DNA from: Verrucomicrobia subdivision 3 bacterium UBA7542
GTDB taxonomy: Bacteria; Verrucomicrobiota; Verrucomicrobiia; Limisphaerales; UBA11358
Length of the DNA stretch: 19,538 nucleotides
Assembly (NCBI GenBank): GCA_002479245.1
Contig: DLMG01000114.1
Coordinates: 1 to 19,538 of the forward strand
Direction: 5' to 3'
The first letter of the stretch is position 1, and each line of letters begins with the position of its first letter. The notes under the pieces are model-generated. The model was given only the letters and a program-made list of their open reading frames with translations. It was not told where the DNA came from and did no database searches. Positions 1 through 7,093 of this stretch are shown here, in pieces. Made by a program: the position numbers and the translations under genes.

Positions 1-16
1 ACGGGATGCGGTATAA

Positions 17-116
17 CTTCCGTCTGCGGCTCGGCGACGGCGTTGCGCTCCGGCTCCGTTCCCGCCGTCTCTCCGCCTGCGCTACACTTCTTCCGCTCGC
101 CGACCGCAGACCGAAG
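17..116. repeat. imperfect inverted repeat, about 24-nt arms
   Basis: The arm at 17-40 (CTTCCGTCTGCGG then TCGGCGA) is matched by the reverse complement of 93-116 (CTTCGGTCTGCGG then TCGGCGA), with one indel and a few mismatches, around a spacer of about 52 nt. There is no recognisable gene in 1-203. It may be a dispersed palindromic element or the remains of one. It is not followed by a T-tract, so a terminator role is not supported. Confidence 0.55.
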
Positions 117-203
117 CCTCATCAAAATTGAGGAGCAACAGAGTCTCGCTGTTCATATCAATCTTGGGTGCGTGGTTCTGTCCGAAGTGGTAAAATGACG
201 GTT

Positions 204-785
204 ATGAATAACACATTAATTGACAGATCAAAAACGGCGCTGGTGGTCATCGATCTCCAGAAAGGCATAGTCGGACGGCAAACCGCTCCCTATGCGTCGG
301 ACATCGTAGTTAAAAACACGGCGGCGATTGCCGAAGCGTTCAGGAAAAATGGCATGCCGGTTTTTTTAGTGAGGGTTGCTTTCTCCTTGGACGGAAAAGA
401 TGCCCTGCGGCCCGTTGTTGACGCGCCATGGCCAGCCCAAACCCCTCCGCCGGGCTGGGCGGACATTGTTCCGGAAGTGGGACCGAAACCGGGCGATTTC
501 GTGATCACCAAACACCAGTGGGGCGCTTTCTACGGGACGGAACTTGATTTGCAACTCCGGCGGCGCGGCATGGCGACAATTATCCTGTGCGGCATAGCGA
601 CAAATATCGGGGTTGAGAGCACGGCACGGTTTGCTTATGAATACGGGTACAATCAGATTTTTGCGGAAGATGCCATGTCTGCCCTGTCGCTGGAAGAGCA
701 CACGTTCACAGTTACCAAGATATTTCCCCGCATTGGTTTGGTGAGAAAAACCGGAGAAATATTATCTGATCTCTTGCGCGATTGA
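204..785 (+). CDS. yecD: YecD-like isochorismatase-family (cysteine-hydrolase fold) protein
   Basis: The 193-residue protein resembles E. coli YecD across its length. Shared blocks are TALVVIDLQKG near the N terminus, ITKHQWGAFYGTELDLQLRRRG at about 101-122, and LCGIATNIGVESTAR at about 128-142. In this superfamily the usual catalytic triad is Asp, Lys and Cys. Here Asp17 and Lys103 are present, but the position of the nucleophilic Cys (ATNI-x-VE) is Gly136, as in YecD and in true isochorismatases such as EntB and PhzD. The protein is therefore unlikely to act as a nicotinamidase-type amidase; its substrate is unknown. An open frame extends upstream to a GTG at 168 and an ATG at 195; ATG 204 is chosen because it gives the N-terminal length seen in YecD. 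No strong ribosome-binding site separates the choices. It appears monocistronic, with a separate promoter before the next gene. Confidence 0.88.
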   Translation: MNNTLIDRSKTALVVIDLQKGIVGRQTAPYASDIVVKNTAAIAEAFRKNGMPVFLVRVAFSLDGKDALRPVVDAPWPAQTPPPGWADIVPEVGPKPGDFVITKHQWGAFYGTELDLQLRRRGMATIILCGIATNIGVESTARFAYEYGYNQIFAEDAMSALSLEEHTFTVTKIFPRIGLVRKTGEILSDLLRD

Positions 786-852
786 TTTCCGGCCACCGGA
801 TCATCGGCTTATTTCAAACAGTCGAATTCCTCAATAAAGCCGCAGTTTTCTC

Positions 853-881
853 TTGGCGGTTGATTTCTGACCAGCTTTAAT
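853..881 (+). promoter_or_regulatory. probable sigma70-type promoter of the HU gene
   Basis: A TTGGCG hexamer (853-858; four of six consensus bases) and a TTTAAT hexamer (876-881; five of six) are separated by exactly 17 bp. They would start transcription near 888, giving a leader of about 40 nt to the ATG at 929. The leader is A-rich and has no obvious Shine-Dalgarno sequence. Confidence 0.5.
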
Positions 882-928
882 GCGCCCTCAAAATCAACGA
901 TTAACAAACAAAACAAACTAACCGAATT

Positions 929-1216
929 ATGGCAAAAGCTCTGACCAAATCCCAAATTGCAGATGAACTCGCAACCAAGAGCAACATCACCAAGAAAGCG
1001 GCGGTGGAGATTCTCGAATTTATCGCGGAACTGGCCTACAAGAATGCCCAAAACACCTTCACCCTGCCCGGTATCGGCAAGCTGGTGCTGGTTGATCGCA
1101 AGGCTCGCGTCGGACGGAACCCGGCCACCGGCGAAACGATCCAGATCAAAGCCAAGCGCGTCGTGAAGTTCCGCGTGGCCAAGGCTGCCAAGGACGCCAT
1201 CCTCGGTGCGAAATAA
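929..1216 (+). CDS. HU/IHF-family DNA-binding protein
   Basis: At 95 residues this is the usual length of an HU or IHF subunit. Residues 1-45 form the helical dimerisation part (ALTKSQIADELA, TKKAAVEILEFIAELAYKN), followed by LPGIGKL and the DNA-binding beta arm with the family signature GRNPATGE (about 62-69). Pro65 of the RNP tip is the residue that intercalates into bent DNA. The end is the typical VVKFRVAKAAKDAI helix. Such proteins compact and bend the nucleoid DNA as homo- or heterodimers. The start ATG at 929 directly precedes the MAKALTKSQ opening; no Shine-Dalgarno sequence is seen and the leader is A-rich. The gene has its own probable promoter at 853-881 and seems monocistronic. 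HU and IHF cannot be firmly separated from sequence alone. Confidence 0.95.
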   Translation: MAKALTKSQIADELATKSNITKKAAVEILEFIAELAYKNAQNTFTLPGIGKLVLVDRKARVGRNPATGETIQIKAKRVVKFRVAKAAKDAILGAK

Positions 1217-1603
1217 AAAACGGCCCTCTTTTGCAAGACGCTCTGAAATAAACAGAGTGCTTGGTATGTGTTCCAAAGTTATTCAGTCGGCGGCGAGGAG
1301 AAATCTTCAATCTCCCCACCAAGGTGACGCAGCATTCAAGACATAGAATCGTATCCGGCTGGGGGGACACGTCTAGCGCGGGCCGCTGGAGCGAAACCGG
1401 CTTCCCGGCGGATTTGCATCGAATTTCCAGACCGGGAGCATGTGAGGCTGGTGTTGCCCTCAAGGAACGCATGAAGATATTGTTACCTGTGGGATGATTT
1501 TGGGTTACCTTGTTTCGATTAAACCAATATGGAAATCAAATCAAGCCAGCGCCTTCGACTGTCTAAACTGTCGTCCGGCACAAAGCACTGGTAATCATTC
1601 GCC
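1217..1603. other. intergenic stretch without a recognised gene
   Basis: This 387-bp stretch lies between the HU gene and the amylase gene. A weak hairpin (CTCTG/CAGAG, about 1241-1256) follows HU but has no T-tract. A 78-codon open frame (1261-1497) shows no recognisable domain, and the eight-codon frame MKILLPVG at 1471-1497 has an AAGGA five bases upstream of its ATG. Nothing matches a tRNA or a riboswitch class I know. It probably holds the amylase promoter, but no convincing -35/-10 pair stands out. Confidence 0.5.
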
Positions 1604-4600
1604 ATGAAAACACGCCGCGACAGACCTGTAATCCGCGCCAGCCACGCCTCGCGGTGGTTGAGCATGTTTATTTTTGCCGCTGCAAGTTTTTGCTGGGCAA
1701 CGTTGGTTTCCGCCCAATCGGTTCCCAATAGATTCTGGCAGGCGCAAAGCATTTACCAGATCATCACCGACCGTTTTTACGACGGGGACACGAACAACGA
1801 CAATGCGGAAGGCACTTATGCCCCATCCGGCAACGGCGGCTCATCGGTGCATGGCGGGGATTTCGAGGGCATCGAGCAGAAATTGGACTACATCAAGGCG
1901 CTGGGGGCAACGGCCATTTGGATTTCGCCGATCGTGCTGAACACAGAGGGACAATTTCACGGCTACTCCGCTTGGAATTTCTACGAGGTGGCTCCGCATT
2001 GGGGCTCCATCTCCAATCTCCAGCACCTGGTCCAGGCGGCGCACGCGCGCGGGTTGCTGGTGATTGATGATATCGTCGTGAACCACGCGGGCGACCTTGT
2101 CACCGGCAGCGGGTCGGGTTATCCAAACTTTAACTACCCGGCTGGCTATACTCTTAGTTATGTGAACAGTTCGAAAACGTACCCGGCGCCCTTCAATCTG
2201 ACAGCGACAAATCCGTCCCTCACCAATTTGTTCCACAACTATGGCAACATCCAGAATTTCAACGACACCAATCAGGTTGTATTGGGTTGGTTGGACGGCC
2301 TGAATGATTTCCGGACGGAAACGCCCTACGTTCGCTCGAACATGGCGGCGATTTACCAATATTGGATCAACCAGATTGGCTTTGATGGATTCCGGGTTGA
2401 CACGGCCCTGGAAGTTGACATGGGGTGCTGGCAGAGTTTCTGTCCGGCGATTCATTCCTACGCGGCAACCAACGGCAATACCAACTTCTTCATGTTTGGC
2501 GAGGTTGATAACGGCTCGGAGACCATCGTGGCTCCCTATACGGGGACGGAAGATGGCGGGCCGTTCGAATTTGATTCAGTTGTGGATTACCCGCTTTACG
2601 ACAACGCAATCCAAAGCGTATTCGCCACAGCCACCGGCGCCACCTCCTTGATCCAAAATCATTACAACTCTGTTGACGCCCTGTATGATCCCGCGTCGCG
2701 GATGCAACTGGTCACCTTCCTTGACAATCACGATAATCCCCGTTTTTTGAGCACCAGCGAGGCGAACAACAACACCAATCGGCTGGAAGTGGCGCTGGCT
2801 TTTCTTTACACCTCGCGCGGCATTCCGTGTCTGTATTACGGCACGGAACAGGGTTTTGATGGTACGACCGACCCGAATGACCGTGAGGATATGTTTGCCG
2901 GGGAATTCAAGGACGGCCCGGGAGGCACGGTTTTGCAGCTCAGTTCGCCGGGCGCGGATAATTTCAACACGACCCACCCGCTGTTCCTGTGGGTGGCCCA
3001 ATTGAACAATTTTCGTCGGTTGTATCCTACGCTCACGCTCGGCTCATACGTTAATCAGGCCGACAATTTCACCGGCCCGGGATTATTTGCCTATTCCCGC
3101 GTGCTGAATACGCAGGAAGTGTTTGTGGTTTTCAACACAGCCAGTTCCAGCCAAACGTTGCCCGCGAGCACGCTGACTTATGCCGCGGGCACCGTGCTGG
3201 TGAATTTACTGAACACCAACGAAACCTACACGCTGACCACCGGCTCGCAAACACCCGCTATAACCGTGCCCAGCACCACCGCCAAAATTTTTATTGCGCA
3301 ATCGCAGTGGCAGCCGCTTGATCCGGTGGTGATTAGCAACTCGCCCGCGCACTGGACAACCAATGTGCCGACTTGGTCGCCCGTGGTCTTGCAGTTCAGC
3401 AAACCGATGGACACGAACAGCGTTCAAAACGCCTTCAGCATCAGCCCGGCGGTCGGCGGCGCGTTCAGTTGGTCGCCCGCGAACGACACGATGACGTTTA
3501 CCGCCGGCGGCGCGGGTCTGGCCGGGCTGGCCAACAGCGTCGTGCGTGTCACCAACTCTGCGGTGGACGCCGTTTCCGGCAATGCGATGTTCGCGCCCTA
3601 TGAATTGAAATTCACCACCGCTGTAAGCGGCATCCACGACGTGACACCACCGTTCATTTCCCTGCAAACGCCAACGAACGGCGCGGTGATCGCCGGCAAC
3701 CTGGCCATTTCCGGCATCGCCACCGACAACATCGCCGTGGCCAAAGTGGAGTTTCAATTTGACAACGACGCGTGGCAGACCGCGAGCGGCACGACCTCAT
3801 GGAGCGCGAGCCTGAACAGCTCGAATTTTCTGAACGGTCCGCACCAAATTTCCGCCCGCGCGACTGATTCGTCGGGAAACATCTCCACGACGAACTCCGT
3901 GGGTGTCTGGTTTTTCAACGTGCCGGGAAGTTATCTTCAGCGTGTCAGCGGCGGCAACCCGGCGAACGTCACCGACTGCACCGGCAATGTCTGGCTCAAG
4001 GACACGGCTTATAGTTTTGGTTCGTTCGGCTATTCCGGCGGCACGACCGGTTACCTGGCCAACAACATCAGCGGCATTTGCGCCGGTGCGCAATCGCTTT
4101 ACCAGCGGGAGCGCTACAGCACGTCGAGCGGCGGGTTTTATTACGAGTTCGATTGCCCTGAAGGCATTTACCAAATAACGCTGCTGGAGGCGGAGACCTA
4201 TTGGAGCGGCCCGGGAGAACGCGAGTTCAACGTCTTCATCCAAGGCCGGCAGGTGCTGACCAATTTCGACATTTTCGCCGCCGCCGGCGGACAGAACATT
4301 CCCATCAGCCTTGTTTTCACCAACGCGGTGACGAATTCCCAACTGCAAATTTTATATACTCCGGGGGCTGCGGACAACGCGCGCATTTCGGGAATTCAAA
4401 TCCTGAAAATCGCCGACGTGTTCAGCGACACGGATGGCATTCCCGACTGGTGGCGGCTGGCTTATTTCGGCCACGCCCTCGGCGAGGCAGCCGACAAATC
4501 GCGCGGCTCGGACGACGCGGACGGCGACGGCGTGTCGAACCTTACCGAATATCTTAATGGCACGAATCCGCTGAATCCGGCATCCTATCCGACTCCGCCG

Positions 4601-4825
4601 GTTTTCAACATCACGCACATTTCGGTGACAGCATCCAATGTCCAAATAAATTGCTCGACGGTGACCAACTGGAGTTTCCAGCTTCAGTGCCGCAACACAC
4701 TTGACGCCTCTTCGTCCTGGACCAACATCGGTTCCGCCCTGCTTGGCACGAGCGGAACAATGGTATTGAGCGACGGCGGCGGTGCGACCAACTTCACAAG
4801 GTATTACCGCGTACAGGCGCGTTGA
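1604..4825 (+). CDS. secreted modular GH13 alpha-amylase-family glycosidase
   Basis: This 1073-residue protein should be exported and act on starch-like alpha-glucans. A Sec signal peptide is seen at 1-37 (hydrophobic FIFAAASFCWATL, cleavage after VSA). The GH13 catalytic barrel covers about 45-470, with conserved regions DDIVVNH (155-161), GFRVD with nucleophile Asp266, FGE with acid/base Glu300, and DNHD with Asp377. The early SIYQIITDRFYDGD and HGGDFEGI blocks resemble CGTase-like and maltogenic enzymes, but region II reads DTALE, with Glu270 where most amylases have His; neopullulanase/cyclomaltodextrinase enzymes (GH13_20) also carry Glu there. A beta domain (about 480-565) is followed by a Big_5/SbsA-like Ig domain (about 573-672), a second Ig-like domain (about 680-768), a malectin-like sugar-binding module (about 775-936), a calcium-binding DTDGIPDWW...DADGDGVSN tail (942-990) and a final beta-rich domain. 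The exact product specificity cannot be assigned. Confidence 0.9.
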   Translation: MKTRRDRPVIRASHASRWLSMFIFAAASFCWATLVSAQSVPNRFWQAQSIYQIITDRFYDGDTNNDNAEGTYAPSGNGGSSVHGGDFEGIEQKLDYIKALGATAIWISPIVLNTEGQFHGYSAWNFYEVAPHWGSISNLQHLVQAAHARGLLVIDDIVVNHAGDLVTGSGSGYPNFNYPAGYTLSYVNSSKTYPAPFNLTATNPSLTNLFHNYGNIQNFNDTNQVVLGWLDGLNDFRTETPYVRSNMAAIYQYWINQIGFDGFRVDTALEVDMGCWQSFCPAIHSYAATNGNTNFFMFGEVDNGSETIVAPYTGTEDGGPFEFDSVVDYPLYDNAIQSVFATATGATSLIQNHYNSVDALYDPASRMQLVTFLDNHDNPRFLSTSEANNNTNRLEVALAFLYTSRGIPCLYYGTEQGFDGTTDPNDREDMFAGEFKDGPGGTVLQLSSPGADNFNTTHPLFLWVAQLNNFRRLYPTLTLGSYVNQADNFTGPGLFAYSRVLNTQEVFVVFNTASSSQTLPASTLTYAAGTVLVNLLNTNETYTLTTGSQTPAITVPSTTAKIFIAQSQWQPLDPVVISNSPAHWTTNVPTWSPVVLQFSKPMDTNSVQNAFSISPAVGGAFSWSPANDTMTFTAGGAGLAGLANSVVRVTNSAVDAVSGNAMFAPYELKFTTAVSGIHDVTPPFISLQTPTNGAVIAGNLAISGIATDNIAVAKVEFQFDNDAWQTASGTTSWSASLNSSNFLNGPHQISARATDSSGNISTTNSVGVWFFNVPGSYLQRVSGGNPANVTDCTGNVWLKDTAYSFGSFGYSGGTTGYLANNISGICAGAQSLYQRERYSTSSGGFYYEFDCPEGIYQITLLEAETYWSGPGEREFNVFIQGRQVLTNFDIFAAAGGQNIPISLVFTNAVTNSQLQILYTPGAADNARISGIQILKIADVFSDTDGIPDWWRLAYFGHALGEAADKSRGSDDADGDGVSNLTEYLNGTNPLNPASYPTPPVFNITHISVTASNVQINCSTVTNWSFQLQCRNTLDASSSWTNIGSALLGTSGTMVLSDGGGATNFTRYYRVQAR

Positions 4826-4890
4826 AATGTATCCGCCGCTCGGTCACGCTTGCACAAGCAGGCTATGGATGTGGGGTCGAGTTTTGATTT

Positions 4891-4914
4891 GCTTGAAAAC
4901 CAAAAATTTCAAGC
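4891..4914. repeat. 8-bp stem hairpin between convergent genes
   Basis: GCTTGAAA (4891-4898) and TTTCAAGC (4907-4914) form a perfect stem around the loop ACCAAAAA. It lies between the ends of the convergent amylase and dinB genes. It could slow transcription from either side, but the stem is AT-rich and no T-tract follows, so a terminator call is weak. Confidence 0.35.
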
Positions 4915-4992
4915 GGCGCGGGCAACAAGATTCTGTTTGGTCGTGGTCGCGGCCCAGGCCGCTGGTGTGAACTTTAGTCTGAGTGATCTTGG

Positions 4993-6066
4993 TTAAAGCA
5001 GCGCCAGTTGTTGTTCATTCGGCTCGCGCAAATTGCTGACCCCAAGCCCCAGCAGGCGCAGCGGCCGTGAAACCAGTTTCTCCCGGCCCAGCAGGAAACA
5101 TCCCAGCCGGTAAATGTCAGCGATCTCGGTGATCGGTTCCTCGACGGAAAACTGACGCGTGAGAGTGGTGAAATCGCTGTAGCGCACCTTCACCTGGACC
5201 GTGTGCGCTCCCAATCGCCGGTGTTTGAGCCGTGACGAAATATCTGCTGCTTGTTCCTTCAGGCAGGCGCGCAGCACCTTCCGGTCGTCGGTGTCCTTGA
5301 GAAATGTTTCCTCGCCGCTGATGCTCTTGATCTCGTCTCCGAGTTCCAACGGGCGGTCGTCTTCGCCGAAAGCGAACTGTTTTAGTTTCGGCCCGAATGA
5401 GCCGACCAACGCACGCAGATCACCTGGGTAGTCCTGCAAGTCTCCGACCATGACAATGCCCGCCCGGTTCAGTGTCTGTTCGGTGACCTTGCCGACCCCG
5501 TAAAGCGCCCGCACCGGCAGCGGACGCAAAAACGACACCTTCTCCTGGTCGGTAATCACCGTGAGTCCATCAGGTTTTTTGTGGTCGCTGGCGATCTTGG
5601 CCAGCAGTTTGTTGGACGCAATGCCGATGGTGGCAGTCAACTGGCGTTCTAACAGAATCCGCTGTTTTAACTCCCGCGCCAGCGGCACGGCCTTGATCAG
5701 CGAGGCGTCCGCGTTCTCCGCCTGACAGATGGCGGACATGTCGAGATACGCCTCGTCAATGGACATGGGTTCGATGATCGCTCCGGTCTGGGCGACAATC
5801 TCCATGATGTGCCGGGATTCTTCCCGGTAATGATCCATGCGCGGACGCACGAAAATGCCCTTGGGACAAAGCCGCCCCGCCGTCGCGCTGGGCAGGGCCG
5901 AACGCACCCCAAACTTCCGCGCCTCATAGCTGGCAGCGCACACCACTCCGCGTTGTGTCGGAGGTGCGCCAACGATTACCGGCCGGCCACGCAGCTTCGG
6001 ATCGTCGCGCTGTTCCACGGAAGCGTAAAATGCGTCCATGTCCAAATGGAAAACCACACGAAACAT
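4993..6066 (-). CDS. dinB: DNA polymerase IV (Y family, translesion synthesis)
   Basis: This error-tolerant polymerase copies past damaged bases. Counting from an in-frame GTG at 6069, the 358-residue frame shows the palm motif HLDMDAFYASVEQ (metal-binding Asp10 in LDMD), the YEARKFGVRSAMP-like block (here SYEARKFGVRSALP), and the catalytic SIDEAYLD with Asp105 and Glu106. The helix-hairpin-helix/thumb region follows (IGIASNKLLAKIASDHKKPDG, LYGVGKVTEQTL), then the little-finger domain in the last third. The C-terminal QQLALL resembles the beta-clamp-binding peptide found at the end of Pol IV proteins. The ATG at 6066 is chosen over the adjacent GTG; no Shine-Dalgarno sequence is visible for either. 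The gene is convergent with the amylase gene and appears to be monocistronic. No LexA-type operator was recognised upstream. Confidence 0.95.
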   Translation of the reverse strand: MFRVVFHLDMDAFYASVEQRDDPKLRGRPVIVGAPPTQRGVVCAASYEARKFGVRSALPSATAGRLCPKGIFVRPRMDHYREESRHIMEIVAQTGAIIEPMSIDEAYLDMSAICQAENADASLIKAVPLARELKQRILLERQLTATIGIASNKLLAKIASDHKKPDGLTVITDQEKVSFLRPLPVRALYGVGKVTEQTLNRAGIVMVGDLQDYPGDLRALVGSFGPKLKQFAFGEDDRPLELGDEIKSISGEETFLKDTDDRKVLRACLKEQAADISSRLKHRRLGAHTVQVKVRYSDFTTLTRQFSVEEPITEIADIYRLGCFLLGREKLVSRPLRLLGLGVSNLREPNEQQLALL

Positions 6067-6300
6067 CACGACAGGAGTTTACAACGGAGGTTGGAAAGCC
6101 AGAAGACCTGTCACCTTTTTGTTTGGTTGGTACGTGATTCGGATGCTCATTTGTCAACGGCAGAATGCGTCAAAAATATCAAATACGTAACTGACCCGCC
6201 GGGCCGGTGATGTCAACCGCGAAGGAGGAACTGAAAGCGCCAACCGGCGCTGGCTCCAGCCAACAACTGCAATTGATGGATCGTCCCAGCCGGGCCTGGG

Positions 6301-6648
6301 TTACAGTGAATTCTTCCCCTGAGCCTTGGCTGTCTTCCAGCGCGCCCTGGCTGCCGCCGCAATTTTCGCACGGCCCGCCGCACTCATTTTGCGTCTGGCC
6401 TTCTTGACCGGTTTTGCGACTGATTTCCGTCCCTTAACTTTCGCCCACCGTGCTTTTTGCGCGGCAGCAATCTTTGCCCTGCCGGCTGCACTCATTTTGT
6501 GTTTTTTCTTCGGAGCAACCGCAGCAACGGGTTTTATCGAAGCACCCAAAATCCGACCAAGCTCATTTTCGAGCGATTGAATTTTATCCTTTAGGTCGGC
6601 GGCGCGACGCAATTGTTGCGATGATAGACTTGTCAGTAATGAACTCAT
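6301..6648 (-). CDS. small basic histone-H1-like protein with duplicated motif
   Basis: The 115-residue protein starts with a short predicted helix or coiled-coil segment (LTSLSSQQLRRAADLKDKIQSL, about 4-27). A basic tail follows, in which a block beginning KMSAAGRAKIAAA and ending ARW occurs twice (about 51-73 and 87-109), separated by Lys/Val/Ala-rich linkers. I know similar AGRAKIAAA-x-ARW proteins as annotated hypothetical or histone-H1-like proteins in Verrucomicrobiota and some other bacteria. The Lys/Arg/Ala composition suggests nucleic-acid binding, which is an inference. ATG 6648 is preferred to the upstream in-frame TTG at 6657. The gene lies alone between dinB and the mobile-element remnants, on the same strand as dinB but with 234 bp between them. 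Confidence 0.75.
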   Translation of the reverse strand: MSSLLTSLSSQQLRRAADLKDKIQSLENELGRILGASIKPVAAVAPKKKHKMSAAGRAKIAAAQKARWAKVKGRKSVAKPVKKARRKMSAAGRAKIAAAARARWKTAKAQGKNSL

Positions 6649-7054
6649 GGCGGGCAATTAAGATTTTTGGCGGGGAAAAGTCAATGCGTGATTTTTTACT
6701 GGTCATGCTCCGTTAGTGAGGTTGCTTCGAATTGAGTGATCTGCCGCGCCAGGTCCTCCTCCATCATCCGGCGGAGTTCTGCCGCCGCCGCGACCCGATC
6801 CGTGCTCTCTATTGCCGATTCTTTTTCCGGCGCCAAACCCATCGCCTTGAGTTCCCGGGCGTGCGTCATCGCGATTCCCGCACCGAGCACCAGGTGCTTG
6901 GAACGGTGCGTCCGGAGCTTTCGCGGCCGCAAGCCCAAACCACCAACGTGCGTGTAATGCCGCGTCATGGACGGATGCTATGGCCGAAGGGCGCTGAAAC
7001 CCAGCAGGATGCGGGTTGTTGGGGCACACGGTGGGGTCAGAAATATCTGCGTTT
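6649..7054. other. decayed region with unrecognised open frame
   Basis: Apart from the recombinase scrap at 6943-6987, this stretch has no recognisable gene. A minus-strand open frame at 6696-6968 starts inside that scrap (MTRHYTHVG) and continues for about 80 residues (including ARELKAMGLAPEKES and AELRRMMEEDLARQITQF) that I do not recognise. Because its start is the recombinase remnant, it may be a chance fusion or the tail of a lost gene. Confidence 0.4.
6943..6987 (-). pseudogene. tyrosine recombinase 3' fragment, frameshifted
   Basis: Read on the minus strand, this 45-nt block encodes GHS, then a one-base deletion, then PSMTRHYTHVG, the segment that carries the catalytic tyrosine of phage-type integrases. 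It matches 8576-8621 with one substitution and one indel. Sequence similarity stops abruptly on both sides, so this is a scrap of an integrase gene and not a functional one. Confidence 0.75.
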
Positions 7055-7086
7055 TAACTGGCATATAACTGACATCACGTTATACT
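7055..7086 (+). promoter_or_regulatory. probable promoter and operator of the Fic gene
   Basis: CTGGCA (7058-7063; four of six -35 bases) and TATACT (7081-7086; five of six -10 bases) are 17 bp apart. A start about seven bases past the -10 would fall at or next to the ATG at 7094, which suggests a leaderless mRNA. A direct repeat, TAACTGGCA (7055-7063) and TAACTGACA (7066-7074), overlaps the -35 element with an 11-bp period, one turn of the helix, and may be a repressor site. Confidence 0.55.
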
Positions 7087-7093
7087 GATTACC

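Noticed and set aside
1261..1497. 78-codon + strand open frame between HU and the amylase
   Set aside because: No recognised domain, no good start signal, and an amino-acid make-up that looks like GC-rich non-coding DNA.
1471..1497. Short frame MKILLPVG with an AAGGA ribosome-binding site, like the start of a universal stress protein
   Set aside because: It stops after eight codons and nothing further along resembles that family in any frame, so the match is probably chance.
6207..6407. + strand frame opening MSTAKEELKAP
   Set aside because: Its second half is antisense to the 3' end of the histone-like gene and no homology is recognised.
6696..6968. 90-codon minus-strand frame as an independent gene
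   Set aside because: Its first nine residues are the integrase scrap and the rest is not recognised; no ribosome-binding site was seen.
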